Position numbers and translations under genes: made by a program. The notes beneath the pieces are model-generated. The model searched no databases. It had not been told where the DNA came from and saw only the letters and a list, made by a program, of their open reading frames with translations. Shown here in pieces: positions 51,440 through 59,901 of a DNA stretch of 64,000 bases; positions within the stretch are counted from its first letter, which is position 1, and each line of letters starts with the position of its first letter. The stretch lies in contig JAEDFL010000001.1 in NCBI GenBank assembly GCA_016292785.1, positions 57,524 to 121,523 of the forward strand. The letters are read 5' to 3'. This stretch comes from Clostridiaceae bacterium. GTDB lineage: Bacteria > Bacillota > Clostridia > Oscillospirales > Acutalibacteraceae.

Positions 51440-52355
51440 ATTTTATTATTTCAAGCTTAATGTTCTTTTCTTTAGCATAGGTTTCTGCCTTTGCGCCTGA
51501 AGGAGTTCTTATGACAAGCGACGAATCGACGGTGCCGTCAGTCTTAATAAATGCGCTGTCGTCGATAACCTTAACAGATGCCGGAATTGTAATTTTATTA
51601 ACTCCCGAGCCTGCAATCAAAGCCGAGCCGAGCTGAGTTACGGAATCGGGTATCGTAAGCTCTTTTAACTGTGTGCAAAGAACGAAAACGCCCTGAGGAA
51701 CATTTTTTACTTTGTTTGAAAAGGTAAAGCCTGTCAAGGAATCACACTCATAAAAAGCAAGCGGCTTGATTTCTTCCACCGAATCGGGGCAAACGTAGTT
51801 GCCGAGATCCTGATAAGGCAGGGCAAAGTACAGGATTTTCATGTCAGTTGAGAACAAAACTCCGTCTTTAATAACAAAATTTCCGCCGTCCTCAACAGTT
51901 ACCTTTTTCAAAGAAGTGCAGCCTGCAAAAATACTTCCGCCGAGTTTTTCAAGACTTTTCGGCAAGACGATCTCCTCAAGTGCGGAACATTCGTTGAAAG
52001 CACCCTCGTCAATATTCAGAATTGATTTTCCTAATTTAACGGTTTTGAGGCTTTTACAATCTCTGAATGCACTTTTACCGATATAAGTGACATTATCTCC
52101 GATCTCAATCGAAGTTATATCGCTTTCTTCAAAGCTTCCCGAGTCGATCTGTGTGACCTTTTTGCCTCTGATTTTTGACGGTATTATAATATTTTTGCTG
52201 TCGCCTTTGTATGCCGTAATTATAACCTCACCTTTTTCGGTTGAGTCAACATATTCAAAATCCGTCTTATCCCATTTAAAATAAATAAGGAATGAGGATA
52301 CGGCTACAATTATTACGGCAAGCGTAAAGCAAAGAACTTTAATTGCATTTTTCAT
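51438..52355 (-). CDS. BspA-type leucine-rich repeat membrane-anchored protein
   Basis: A 305-residue protein with a short basic start and one transmembrane helix (about 5-26). It is followed by about eight LRR_5 (BspA-type) repeats of 23 residues on the pattern C-x-S/A-L-x-x-x-x-L/I-P-x-S-V/L. Examples are NVTYIGKSAFRDCKSLKTV and VEEIKPLAFYECDSL. Such repeats serve in binding to surfaces or polymers. I start at 52355 (after AAAAGGTGA), 16 bases past the GH13 stop, so it is likely co-transcribed with GH13. Confidence 0.85.
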   Translation of the reverse strand: MKNAIKVLCFTLAVIIVAVSSFLIYFKWDKTDFEYVDSTEKGEVIITAYKGDSKNIIIPSKIRGKKVTQIDSGSFEESDITSIEIGDNVTYIGKSAFRDCKSLKTVKLGKSILNIDEGAFNECSALEEIVLPKSLEKLGGSIFAGCTSLKKVTVEDGGNFVIKDGVLFSTDMKILYFALPYQDLGNYVCPDSVEEIKPLAFYECDSLTGFTFSNKVKNVPQGVFVLCTQLKELTIPDSVTQLGSALIAGSGVNKITIPASVKVIDDSAFIKTDGTVDSSLVIRTPSGAKAETYAKEKNIKLEIIK

Positions 52356-52371
52356 ATAAATATTCACCTTT

Positions 52372-54042
52372 TCAGAACATATAGACTCTGACTTCATACG
52401 GCTTTGTTACAAAGCCGTTGTTGACAATCCTGTTATCGGAATAATTTGAAAGAACAAGCTTGCCCTTGTTGAGGTCGTAGCCCTTTGGAGCCTTGAACTT
52501 AACAGAGCCTTCCTTGAAAGAGCAGACAACAAGCACCCTCTTATCACCCAAAACTCTCTCATAGGTATAAAGGAACGGATTGAGATGATCGTACTCCTTG
52601 TACTTGCCGTAGATGAGAACCTCGTTTTCTTTTCTCAGCCTGATGAGCTTTTTGTAGAAATTCAGCAGGGAATCAGGATCTTTAAGAGCGTCCTCGACGT
52701 TGATTTCCTTGTAATTCGGATTGATCTTAAACCACGGCGTGCCTGTGGTAAAGCCTGCGTTATCTGCCTCCGACCACTGAACGGGGGTTCTTGCGTTCTC
52801 ACGGCTTGCGTCCTTGGCAAGCTTCAGGAATTGCTTTTCGCTGAAACCGAGCTTCTTGAAAATCTTCCAGTTGTTAAAGGTCATAACGTCCTTGTAATCC
52901 GAAATCTTATCAAAAAGAAGATTGGTCATACCTATTTCCTGCCCCTGATAGATAAAGGGCGTACCGCAGAGCAGGAAATACATTGCCGCAAGCATTTTTC
53001 CGCTTTCTACACGGTAGTTGATGTTGCCGTAGCGTTCAATAATTCTTGCGTGATCGTGGTTTTCGATATACAGGCAGTTCCAACCCTTGGGATAAAGACC
53101 GTACTGCCATTTTGAAAGCGTAGATTTTAACTTAATAAGATTGAACGGAGTTTTAACCCAGTCAACCATAAAGCAGTTTGCGTTCATATGCTCAAAGGAG
53201 ATCATCATATTAAGCTTCTGATTCGGTCCCTCCGTGACAAAATACTTTGCCATTTTTATATCGGACATAGGACCTTCTCCGACCGTAAAGCAATCGTAAT
53301 GGTCATAAACATCACGCTTAAATTCATCGAGATATTCCTCAAGATGAGGACCGTGCTTGTAATGCTCAACACCTGTTGCAACGGGAAGCGGAAAGCCGTC
53401 CGGAAGTCCCTCTTTTTTCGATATAAAGGTTATAACGTCCTCTCTGAAGCCGTCAACCCCCATATCGAGCCAAAAACGCATTATATCCTTAACTTCCTGC
53501 CGTACTTTCGGATTGTCCATATTCAGGTCAGGCTGTTTCTTTGCGAAAACGTGAAGATAGTATTCGTCAATTTCGGGATTGTACTCCCATGCTCCGCCCT
53601 CAAAGGTGGAAAGCCAGTTGTTCGGCGGCTTGTTGCCCTTGCCTTTTCGCCATATGTAGTAATCATGATAAGGATTGTCAACGCTCTTCGCGCTCTCCTT
53701 GAACCACTCATGCTCGTCGGAGGTATGGTTGACAACAAGATCCATAAACACCTTCATTCCTCGTTCATGTGCGCCGTCAAGTATCATTTTGAAATCATCG
53801 AGCGTACCGAATTCGGGATTGATATTTCTGTAATCCGAAATATCGTAGCCGTAGTCGGCGTTAGGAGTAGGATAAATCGGAGAAAACCAAATTCCGTCCA
53901 CTCCAAGCTCCTTGAGATAATCAAGCTTACTGTAAACTCCGGGAAGATCTCCTATTCCGTCGCCGTTGCTGTCACAGAAGCTCCTTGTCCATATCTGATA
54001 AACGCACATTTCCTTGTACCAGGTTTTTTTGATATCAGCCAT
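52372..54042 (-). CDS. GH13 alpha-glucosidase (oligo-1,6-glucosidase type)
   Basis: A 556-residue alpha-glucosidase of GH13 acting on isomaltose-type or malto-oligosaccharides in the cytoplasm. The conserved regions are intact: region I DLVVNHTS (101-108), region II DGFREDVI with nucleophile D202, region III TVGEG with acid/base E256, and region IV ENHDHARI with D330. The QVG-type loop at the N-terminus (GDGIGDLPGVYSKLDYLKEL) is normal for the oligo-1,6-glucosidase subfamily. No signal peptide. GGGGTGA precedes the ATG. Confidence 0.93.
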   Translation of the reverse strand: MADIKKTWYKEMCVYQIWTRSFCDSNGDGIGDLPGVYSKLDYLKELGVDGIWFSPIYPTPNADYGYDISDYRNINPEFGTLDDFKMILDGAHERGMKVFMDLVVNHTSDEHEWFKESAKSVDNPYHDYYIWRKGKGNKPPNNWLSTFEGGAWEYNPEIDEYYLHVFAKKQPDLNMDNPKVRQEVKDIMRFWLDMGVDGFREDVITFISKKEGLPDGFPLPVATGVEHYKHGPHLEEYLDEFKRDVYDHYDCFTVGEGPMSDIKMAKYFVTEGPNQKLNMMISFEHMNANCFMVDWVKTPFNLIKLKSTLSKWQYGLYPKGWNCLYIENHDHARIIERYGNINYRVESGKMLAAMYFLLCGTPFIYQGQEIGMTNLLFDKISDYKDVMTFNNWKIFKKLGFSEKQFLKLAKDASRENARTPVQWSEADNAGFTTGTPWFKINPNYKEINVEDALKDPDSLLNFYKKLIRLRKENEVLIYGKYKEYDHLNPFLYTYERVLGDKRVLVVCSFKEGSVKFKAPKGYDLNKGKLVLSNYSDNRIVNNGFVTKPYEVRVYMF

Positions 54043-54066
54043 AGTGTCACCCCGATTTTTTCTTTT

Positions 54067-54095
54067 ATTATAACATACGCTTTTCTCAATAGCAA
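54067..54095 (-). promoter_or_regulatory. Sigma-A-type promoter of the GH13 gene
   Basis: Minus-strand TTGCTA (54090-54095) and perfect TATAAT (54067-54072), spacer 17, about 24 bases before the GH13 ATG. Confidence 0.55.
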
Positions 54096-54119
54096 TAAAA
54101 AAATAATCGTCTCAGCCAC

Positions 54120-54148
54120 TTCACAAATCGCAGGTAATATATTATAAT
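54120..54148 (+). promoter_or_regulatory. Sigma-A-type promoter of the D-2-hydroxyacid dehydrogenase gene
   Basis: TTCACA (54120-54125) and perfect TATAAT (54143-54148), spacer 17, about 30 bases before the ATG at 54179. It is divergent from the GH13 promoter, so the two genes may share control. Confidence 0.6.
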
Positions 54149-54178
54149 TTAAACAGACTTTTTTATGGAGGAAACGGT

Positions 54179-55138
54179 ATGAAAATTGTTATTCTTGACG
54201 CCTACACATTAAATCCCGGCGATCTCAGCTGGGAGAAATTTGAAAAGCTCGGAGAGCTTTATGTTTATGACCGTACTTCACGGGACGAAATCCTTGAACG
54301 CTGTAAGGACGCCGAGATTATTCTCGACAACAAGGTTGTGCTTGACGAAGAGATCATCTCACAGCTTCCTAAGCTCAGGTATATTGGAATTTTAGCAACA
54401 GGCTACAATGTTGTCGATATAGCTTCAGCAAAAAAACACGGAGTTACGGTATGCAACGTTCCGAGCTATTCCACTACGGCAGTCGCTCAGCTCACCTTTG
54501 CGCTCATTCTTGAAATCTATAACAGAGTTGCCGTTCACGATGCGGCTGTTCATAACGGCGAGTGGACCTCCTGCAAGGATTTCTGCTTTCAGAAAACTCA
54601 GCTTATCGAGCTTGCGGGAAAAACGATCGGTATAGTCGGCTTCGGTCAGATCGGATACGAAACGGCAAAGATCGCCGACGCTTTCGGTATGAACATCCTT
54701 TGCGCCGTACACAATCCTAAGCCTCAGCCGAATTTCCGAAATTTTAAATTTGTTTCTCTCGACGAGCTTGCCGAGAACAGCGATATAATCTCTTTCCACT
54801 GTCCCTTGACCGAAGAAACCAAAGGAACTGTAAACGAAAGCTTTATTTCAAAAATGAAGAAAAACGCAATTATCATAAACACGGCAAGAGGTCCGATTAT
54901 TGACGAGCGAGCTCTCTCGGAAGCGCTGAACAGCGGACGCATCGCAGGTGCGGCGGTTGACGTGCTTTCCTGTGAGCCGCCGAAAGCCGACAATCCCCTG
55001 CTTAGCTGTAAAAATTGCATCATTACTCCCCATATTGCTTGGGCAGGCTATGAAACGAGAGTCAGACTTCTCGATATTGTATATAAAAACCTGACCTCAT
55101 TTCTTGACGGAAAACCCGTAAATGTTGTAAACAAATAA
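54179..55138 (+). CDS. D-2-hydroxyacid dehydrogenase (hydroxypyruvate reductase-like)
   Basis: A 319-residue NAD(P)-dependent dehydrogenase that reduces 2-keto acids such as hydroxypyruvate or glyoxylate. The Rossmann motif is IGIVGFGQIG (about 144-153). The catalytic Arg is in NTARGPIIDE, followed by a Glu in the LSCEPP region, and the catalytic His is in TPHIAW. There is a strong GGAGG ribosome binding site. The substrate within this group is uncertain. It stands between GH13 and spoIVA with its own promoter. Confidence 0.9.
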   Translation: MKIVILDAYTLNPGDLSWEKFEKLGELYVYDRTSRDEILERCKDAEIILDNKVVLDEEIISQLPKLRYIGILATGYNVVDIASAKKHGVTVCNVPSYSTTAVAQLTFALILEIYNRVAVHDAAVHNGEWTSCKDFCFQKTQLIELAGKTIGIVGFGQIGYETAKIADAFGMNILCAVHNPKPQPNFRNFKFVSLDELAENSDIISFHCPLTEETKGTVNESFISKMKKNAIIINTARGPIIDERALSEALNSGRIAGAAVDVLSCEPPKADNPLLSCKNCIITPHIAWAGYETRVRLLDIVYKNLTSFLDGKPVNVVNK

Positions 55139-55161
55139 TTCCGCACCTTACATCTAAGCTT

Positions 55162-55190
55162 TCATAAATCTCGTCCTACCGACATATGTA
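55162..55190 (+). promoter_or_regulatory. Candidate sigma-E promoter of spoIVA
   Basis: TCATAAA (55162-55168) and CATATGTA (55183-55190) are 14 bases apart, like the sigma-E pattern of an ATA-containing -35 box, a 14-base spacer and a -10 box beginning CATA. spoIVA is a sigma-E gene in Bacillus. The last half of the -10 box departs from consensus. Confidence 0.45.
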
Positions 55191-55227
55191 TTAACAAAAA
55201 ACAATGTGCCTGAACGGAGGAGAAATT

Positions 55228-56712
55228 ATGTCAGCTGCAAGTACAAGCATTTACAAGGACATTCAAACAAGGACGGGCGGCGATATCTATATCGGCGTTG
55301 TCGGTCCTGTCAGGACGGGAAAGTCGACATTTATCAAACGTTTTATGGATTCTCTCGTCATTCCTAACATCGAGGATCAGAGCAAGAAAGAAAGAGCCAC
55401 GGACGAACTGCCGCAGTCTGCTTCGGGCAGAACAATAATGACAACCGAGCCTAAGTTTATTCCCGAGGATGCAGTTGAAGTCAATCTGCCCGACAACGCT
55501 CATTTCAGCGTAAGAATGATTGACTGCGTCGGCTACATCGTGCCCAGCTCCCTCGGCTATATCGAAAACGACCAGCCGAGAATGGTTAAAACTCCGTGGT
55601 TTGAGAAAGAAATTCCTTTCAATATGGCGGCTGAGATCGGTACGCAAAAGGTCATTACGGAACATTCGACAATCGGTCTTGTTGTTACAACGGACGGCAC
55701 GATCAGCGATATTCCGAGGGAGGAATATGCCGAGGCCGAGGAAAGAGTAGTCGGCGAATTAAAGGAGCTTAACAAGCCGTTTATCGTACTTCTTAACAGC
55801 ACCGATCCATCTGCCGAGGAAACGAGAATGCTCGGCTCGGAGCTTTCAAACAAATACAATGTTCCCGTTATGCCGGTAAACTGTCTTGACCTTGACGAGG
55901 AGAAAATCAAAGCCATACTTGCTCAGATTCTTTTTGAATTTCCTATTCAGGAGGTTTGTGTTGAGCTTCCCGGCTGGGTTACTTCTCTTGACAAAAATCA
56001 TTGGCTAAAGCGTGATATTTTTGATTCGGTAAAAAAAGAAGCGGCTCAGCTCAGCCGAATAAGGGATGTAAATGTATTCTCGGCAACCCTTAACAGCTGT
56101 AAATATGTCAGTAAATCAATTATGAAAACGCTCAATCTTTCAGACGGAAGTGCGGTCGTTACTTTAAGCATTGAAAACTCGATGTTTTATAAGATAATTT
56201 CCGAGAAAACGAAGCTAAATATCGACAACGAGGAAGACTTGATGAACTGCATCGGTGAGCTTGCTCAGACGAAGAAATCATACGACAGAATTAAAAATGC
56301 ACTCGACGAGGTTGAAGCGACAGGCTACGGTATAGTTATGCCGACGATGGAGGAGCTTCATCTCGAAGAACCCGAAATAATGAAACAGGGCGGAAAATAC
56401 GGAGTTCGGCTTAAAGCCTCCGCACCGTCAATACATATGATGAAGGTCAACACCCACACCGAGGTTGCTCCCCTTGTCGGAAGCGAATCACAGTCGGAGG
56501 ATCTCGTCATGTATCTGCTCAAGGAATTTGAGGAAAACCCGACACAGATCTGGCAGTCAAATATTTTCGGAAAATCTCTTCATGAGCTTGTAAACGAGGG
56601 GCTTCACAACAAGCTTTTCAGAATGCCGACAGACGCAAGAATGAAGCTTCAGGAAACTCTTGAAAAGGTTATTAACGAAGGCTGCAGCGGTCTGATTTGC
56701 ATAATATTATAA
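55228..56712 (+). CDS. spoIVA: Stage IV sporulation protein A (SpoIVA)
   Basis: SpoIVA is an ATPase that polymerises on the outer forespore membrane and forms the base of the spore coat. The 494-residue length matches the family. The P-loop is GPVRTGKST (26-34), with a Walker B/switch region RMIDCVGYIVPSS and NSTDPS as in TRAFAC-type folds. The C-terminal end EGCSGLICIIL is the conserved tail that meets SpoVM. The ATG at 55228 has GGAGG seven bases upstream; an ATG at 55204 is too early. SpoVM is encoded at 10599-10688. Confidence 0.97.
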   Translation: MSAASTSIYKDIQTRTGGDIYIGVVGPVRTGKSTFIKRFMDSLVIPNIEDQSKKERATDELPQSASGRTIMTTEPKFIPEDAVEVNLPDNAHFSVRMIDCVGYIVPSSLGYIENDQPRMVKTPWFEKEIPFNMAAEIGTQKVITEHSTIGLVVTTDGTISDIPREEYAEAEERVVGELKELNKPFIVLLNSTDPSAEETRMLGSELSNKYNVPVMPVNCLDLDEEKIKAILAQILFEFPIQEVCVELPGWVTSLDKNHWLKRDIFDSVKKEAAQLSRIRDVNVFSATLNSCKYVSKSIMKTLNLSDGSAVVTLSIENSMFYKIISEKTKLNIDNEEDLMNCIGELAQTKKSYDRIKNALDEVEATGYGIVMPTMEELHLEEPEIMKQGGKYGVRLKASAPSIHMMKVNTHTEVAPLVGSESQSEDLVMYLLKEFEENPTQIWQSNIFGKSLHELVNEGLHNKLFRMPTDARMKLQETLEKVINEGCSGLICIIL

Positions 56713-56726
56713 TTCATAATAATAAT

Positions 56727-56754
56727 TTGACATTCAGAAAAATTGTAGTATAAT
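56727..56754 (+). promoter_or_regulatory. Consensus sigma-A promoter of the cation antiporter gene
   Basis: Perfect TTGACA (56727-56732) and perfect TATAAT (56749-56754) with a 16-base spacer, 52 bases before the ATG. It starts 15 bases after the spoIVA stop. Confidence 0.75.
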
Positions 56755-56806
56755 ATTTTTTCGGAAAAACAAAGGCTTTGTTTAATAAATCAAAGGAAGC
56801 TAAACA

Positions 56807-58093
56807 ATGAGTTTTAATGTACTGAATATTCTCTATTATCTTGCAGTCATTCTGCTTGCAACAAAAGGAATAGGTATTTTTGCAAGAAGGATAGGCTTGC
56901 CCCAGGTTGTTGGCATGGTAATTGCAGGCTTGCTGATAGGCCCGGCAATTTTCAGTCAGATTGATTCGATAGGTTTTAACGGTCTGATCAATCCGAGCGA
57001 AATTGAAATGGATGTTTTGAGATCTTTTTCGCAGGTCGGAGTTGTACTTATTCTCTTTTCAAGCGGACTTGAAACGGACACCAAGGAGCTTGGCAAAAGC
57101 GGATTTGCCGCAACGATGGTTGCGATAATGGGTGTTGTCATACCGATCGGACTCGGAACTGTTATAGCGGCTTTGTTTATGGGCGGACTTGAAACGCTCA
57201 GGGATCACGAAACATTGATGAATGCGCTTTTTGTCGGATGTATACTTTCGGCAACAAGCGTCGGTATCACGGTCGAAACCCTGCGTGAGCTTGGCAAGCT
57301 GAAAACCAAGGTCGGCACAACCGTACTCAGCGCCGCAATAATAGACGATGTTCTCGGAATTGTTGCGCTCAGCCTTATCACAAGTCTTGACGGCGACGGC
57401 AGCGTAGGAATGACCTTGCTGAAATCCTTGGGATTTTTCGTTGTAGGAATCGGTATCGGTTTCCCGATCAAATATCTGTTTGTATGGATTTGCAAGCGTT
57501 ATCCTCACACCAGAAGAACAAGCATTTTTGCCCTTGCGGTATGCTTCCTTTACGCTTATGCCGCCGAGACCTTTTTCGGAATTGCGGCAATTACAGGAGC
57601 TTTCCTTGCCGGAATTATGCTCAGCGGAATTAAGGACACCGATTTTGTTGACAAAAAGGTGCTTACGAACGGTTATATGATCTTCTCCCCGATTTTCTTT
57701 GCCTTTATCGGCATCAGCGCAGATTTCAGCGCATTTAAGCCGTCAGACCTTATCTTCGGACTGGTTTTTGTTGCGGTCGGAATTATCGGAAAGATCATCG
57801 GCTGCGGCACGGTCGCAAGGCTTTGCAAGTACAAAACCCGTGATTCCGTAACTATCGGAATAGGAATGATAGCAAGAGGAGAGGTTGCTCTCGCAGTATA
57901 CACAACGGGACATTCCCTGATTAAAGCCTCGGGCGGAATAAATCCCCTGATTGCAACGATCATGCTGATCGTAATTTCTTCAATCCTCTGCCCTGTTCTT
58001 CTCAAGCTTGTGTTCGGATCGCATAAGCATGAAGATTCACATCAGACAAAGCTCCACGACGTCAACACCGAAGTTCGTGAAGGCGGATATTGA
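56807..58093 (+). CDS. CPA2-family cation:proton antiporter
   Basis: A 428-residue membrane antiporter with about 12-13 transmembrane helices. It opens with ILYYLAVILLATKGIGIFARRIGLPQVVGMVIAG, the CPA2 (KefB/NapA-like) start. The ion-binding Asp pair is in AIIDDVLGIVALS (about 181-193). A second conserved part reads GMIARGEVALAVY. The C-terminal tail is short, His/Asp-containing and has no TrkA-N domain. It probably exchanges Na+ or K+ for protons in pH or salt homeostasis. AAAGGAAG precedes the start. Confidence 0.92.
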   Translation: MSFNVLNILYYLAVILLATKGIGIFARRIGLPQVVGMVIAGLLIGPAIFSQIDSIGFNGLINPSEIEMDVLRSFSQVGVVLILFSSGLETDTKELGKSGFAATMVAIMGVVIPIGLGTVIAALFMGGLETLRDHETLMNALFVGCILSATSVGITVETLRELGKLKTKVGTTVLSAAIIDDVLGIVALSLITSLDGDGSVGMTLLKSLGFFVVGIGIGFPIKYLFVWICKRYPHTRRTSIFALAVCFLYAYAAETFFGIAAITGAFLAGIMLSGIKDTDFVDKKVLTNGYMIFSPIFFAFIGISADFSAFKPSDLIFGLVFVAVGIIGKIIGCGTVARLCKYKTRDSVTIGIGMIARGEVALAVYTTGHSLIKASGGINPLIATIMLIVISSILCPVLLKLVFGSHKHEDSHQTKLHDVNTEVREGGY

Positions 58094-58108
58094 TAATAGA
58101 AATAATTA

Positions 58109-58148
58109 AAGCTGTGGCTTAAAGTGAAATTCACAAAGCCACAGCTTA
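58109..58148. terminator. Bidirectional terminator hairpin between convergent genes
   Basis: Perfect 12-bp stem AAGCTGTGGCTT/AAGCCACAGCTT (58109-58120 and 58136-58147), with a second small palindrome in the loop (GTGAA A TTCAC, 58124-58134). It ends both the antiporter gene (+) and the GH39-like gene (-). T tracts are modest on both sides. Confidence 0.8.
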
Positions 58149-58150
58149 TT

Positions 58151-59809
58151 TTAATATATTTCGTAGAAAATTACGTTACTGCCGTCAAGAGTATCATCAA
58201 GCCTTATCCGTCCGTTTTCAACCTTAGCTGTTGAATAAACAGGAGTAAGAACCGAACATTCTGCGTATTTATCCTTTAATTCATTGAAATAAATTGTTCT
58301 TGCGGTTTCATCGCTGAGAGTACCCGGACTGTCAATACACGGATCATCGGGCGACCAGTTGAAGCAATCGTCGGTAATTGAGTATTTCACCCTGTCCTCC
58401 TGAAATTCGTCGAAATAATTGCAGTCGTCGCTGATGAGATATCTGACAACGGTAACCTCATCCTTGGTGATCTGAGGGACTTTGAGCGTGAATGAAACAT
58501 TCATTTTCTTTGAATAGCCTACATCGTTTTTGTAATTGTAGGTCATAATTCTGAGAGTGTTTGTTTCGCTGTCCCAACCGCTGAGACATTCGCTTTCGAT
58601 TCCGATTCCTGCTCTGACTTTTGCGGAAATAACATTCGTCTGTCTGCTTCCTGCAAATTTTGAAATATTTGAGGCAACATGATAGCTTACTGTGGGATTG
58701 CCGTCAAACAAGCCGTTAGAAAGAAAGCCCCATGATGAAAAGTAATCAAGACCGCTGTTTATACCCTGAGTGAATAGCCTTGCGTCATAAGCCGCCTGCC
58801 AGGTGTAGCCCGTGATACGCAGAAGTAACTGATTGTCGGCATTACCGTAATTGTTACCGAAAAGGATGCGTCCCTCATCAATACCGTAAAAAAGATCCTT
58901 CAAGCCGTATTTTTCTGCTGTTTTTTTCAGGTGTTTAACCGTTTCGGGCAAGGTCATACCCTTGGTATATTTACCCGGCCTGTTGTCATAAAACGATGCC
59001 GAGATGAATGAAATTTTAGTTCCTTTTTTACCGTTTGCATAATTTGTTCCCTTTGCAACGTGCCTGATAAAATCTCTCTCGTCCCAGAGTCCCTCGGTAA
59101 CGGCCATCGAATGAGCGCCGACGGTTATATCCTCTCCCAGCACGTCAACAAGAGCCTGAACGGTGTAGTCGTAGAGCTTGCAGTATGCGATCATTGAGTC
59201 TTTGGGATCGCCGCTTTTCGCCTGAAACCAGCCGCCGTTCTCAAATTCGGTCATACAGCCGAAGCGCCAGCTTCTGACCTCATCAATTCCGAATTCATCG
59301 ACAAGAGCCGTAATTATCGCCTTTATATATCCGTAATATACCTCATAATCGTCGGGCGGATAAATGTTCATGGAGAAATCTCCGCCTATGATGTAATCCG
59401 AAGTAAATTTGATCGGAACACCGCCGAGCTTGAGATGCGGCTTTGCGCCGAGGGATAATATTCCACGACAGTTTTTTATAAGCGGCTCAAAATCATAGTC
59501 GGTAAAGGTTGATTTATCGAAAGGATCTATAAAAAGATCTCTTTCGGGAGTGCCTCCCGTGCATTGCATGAGCTGAATGTACCGCACAAACTCCATTACA
59601 TCATTTTCGCTGTTCCTTTGAGGCTCATAAAACTGAGTACCCATATCCCAGACGTTAACATTATCAACAATATTCGGTATTTCGTCACCGAGATCAGAGG
59701 TATCAATGATGTATTTTACACTGCTTACACCGCCGAACAGTGGAGAGAGAGAGCCGAAAAACAGCACGACGCTCATTAAAAGAGATGTGATAAATCTAAT
59801 AAAACACAT
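58151..59809 (-). CDS. Secreted GH39-like (clan GH-A) glycoside hydrolase
   Basis: A 552-residue exported protein. A signal peptide (MCFIRFITSLLMSVVLFFG) is followed by a TIM-barrel region. The likely acid/base is E188 in a GCMTEFENG segment, after the VRSWRF strand typical of GH39 (usually EVWNEPN). The likely nucleophile is E312 in GIDEGRILFG. A C-terminal beta-sandwich (about 405-552) follows. The acid/base motif departs from standard GH39, so the family call is tentative and the substrate unknown. ATG 59809 fits the GGGAG site better than ATG 59815. Confidence 0.72.
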   Translation of the reverse strand: MCFIRFITSLLMSVVLFFGSLSPLFGGVSSVKYIIDTSDLGDEIPNIVDNVNVWDMGTQFYEPQRNSENDVMEFVRYIQLMQCTGGTPERDLFIDPFDKSTFTDYDFEPLIKNCRGILSLGAKPHLKLGGVPIKFTSDYIIGGDFSMNIYPPDDYEVYYGYIKAIITALVDEFGIDEVRSWRFGCMTEFENGGWFQAKSGDPKDSMIAYCKLYDYTVQALVDVLGEDITVGAHSMAVTEGLWDERDFIRHVAKGTNYANGKKGTKISFISASFYDNRPGKYTKGMTLPETVKHLKKTAEKYGLKDLFYGIDEGRILFGNNYGNADNQLLLRITGYTWQAAYDARLFTQGINSGLDYFSSWGFLSNGLFDGNPTVSYHVASNISKFAGSRQTNVISAKVRAGIGIESECLSGWDSETNTLRIMTYNYKNDVGYSKKMNVSFTLKVPQITKDEVTVVRYLISDDCNYFDEFQEDRVKYSITDDCFNWSPDDPCIDSPGTLSDETARTIYFNELKDKYAECSVLTPVYSTAKVENGRIRLDDTLDGSNVIFYEIY

Positions 59810-59829
59810 AGCCATTCTCCCTAAAAGAA

Positions 59830-59884
59830 AAGCTGCCGGACAAATCGGGGGAAAACATAGGTAATCCGGAATTTTCGGCAGCTT
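59830..59884 (-). terminator. Long-loop hairpin between the GH4 and GH39-like genes
   Basis: The arms AAGCTGCCG (59830-59838) and CGGCAGCTT (59876-59884) form a perfect 9-bp stem around a 37-base loop that includes a second CCGG-bearing pair. On the minus strand it is followed by TTTTCTTTTA. It may end most GH4 transcripts and allow some read-through. Confidence 0.6.
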
Positions 59885-59901
59885 AAATTCAAATTATAAA
59901 A

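Noticed and set aside
53188..54147. 319-codon open frame on the plus strand
   Set aside because: It is antisense to the GH13 gene, which has all catalytic motifs; the frame has no recognisable domain.
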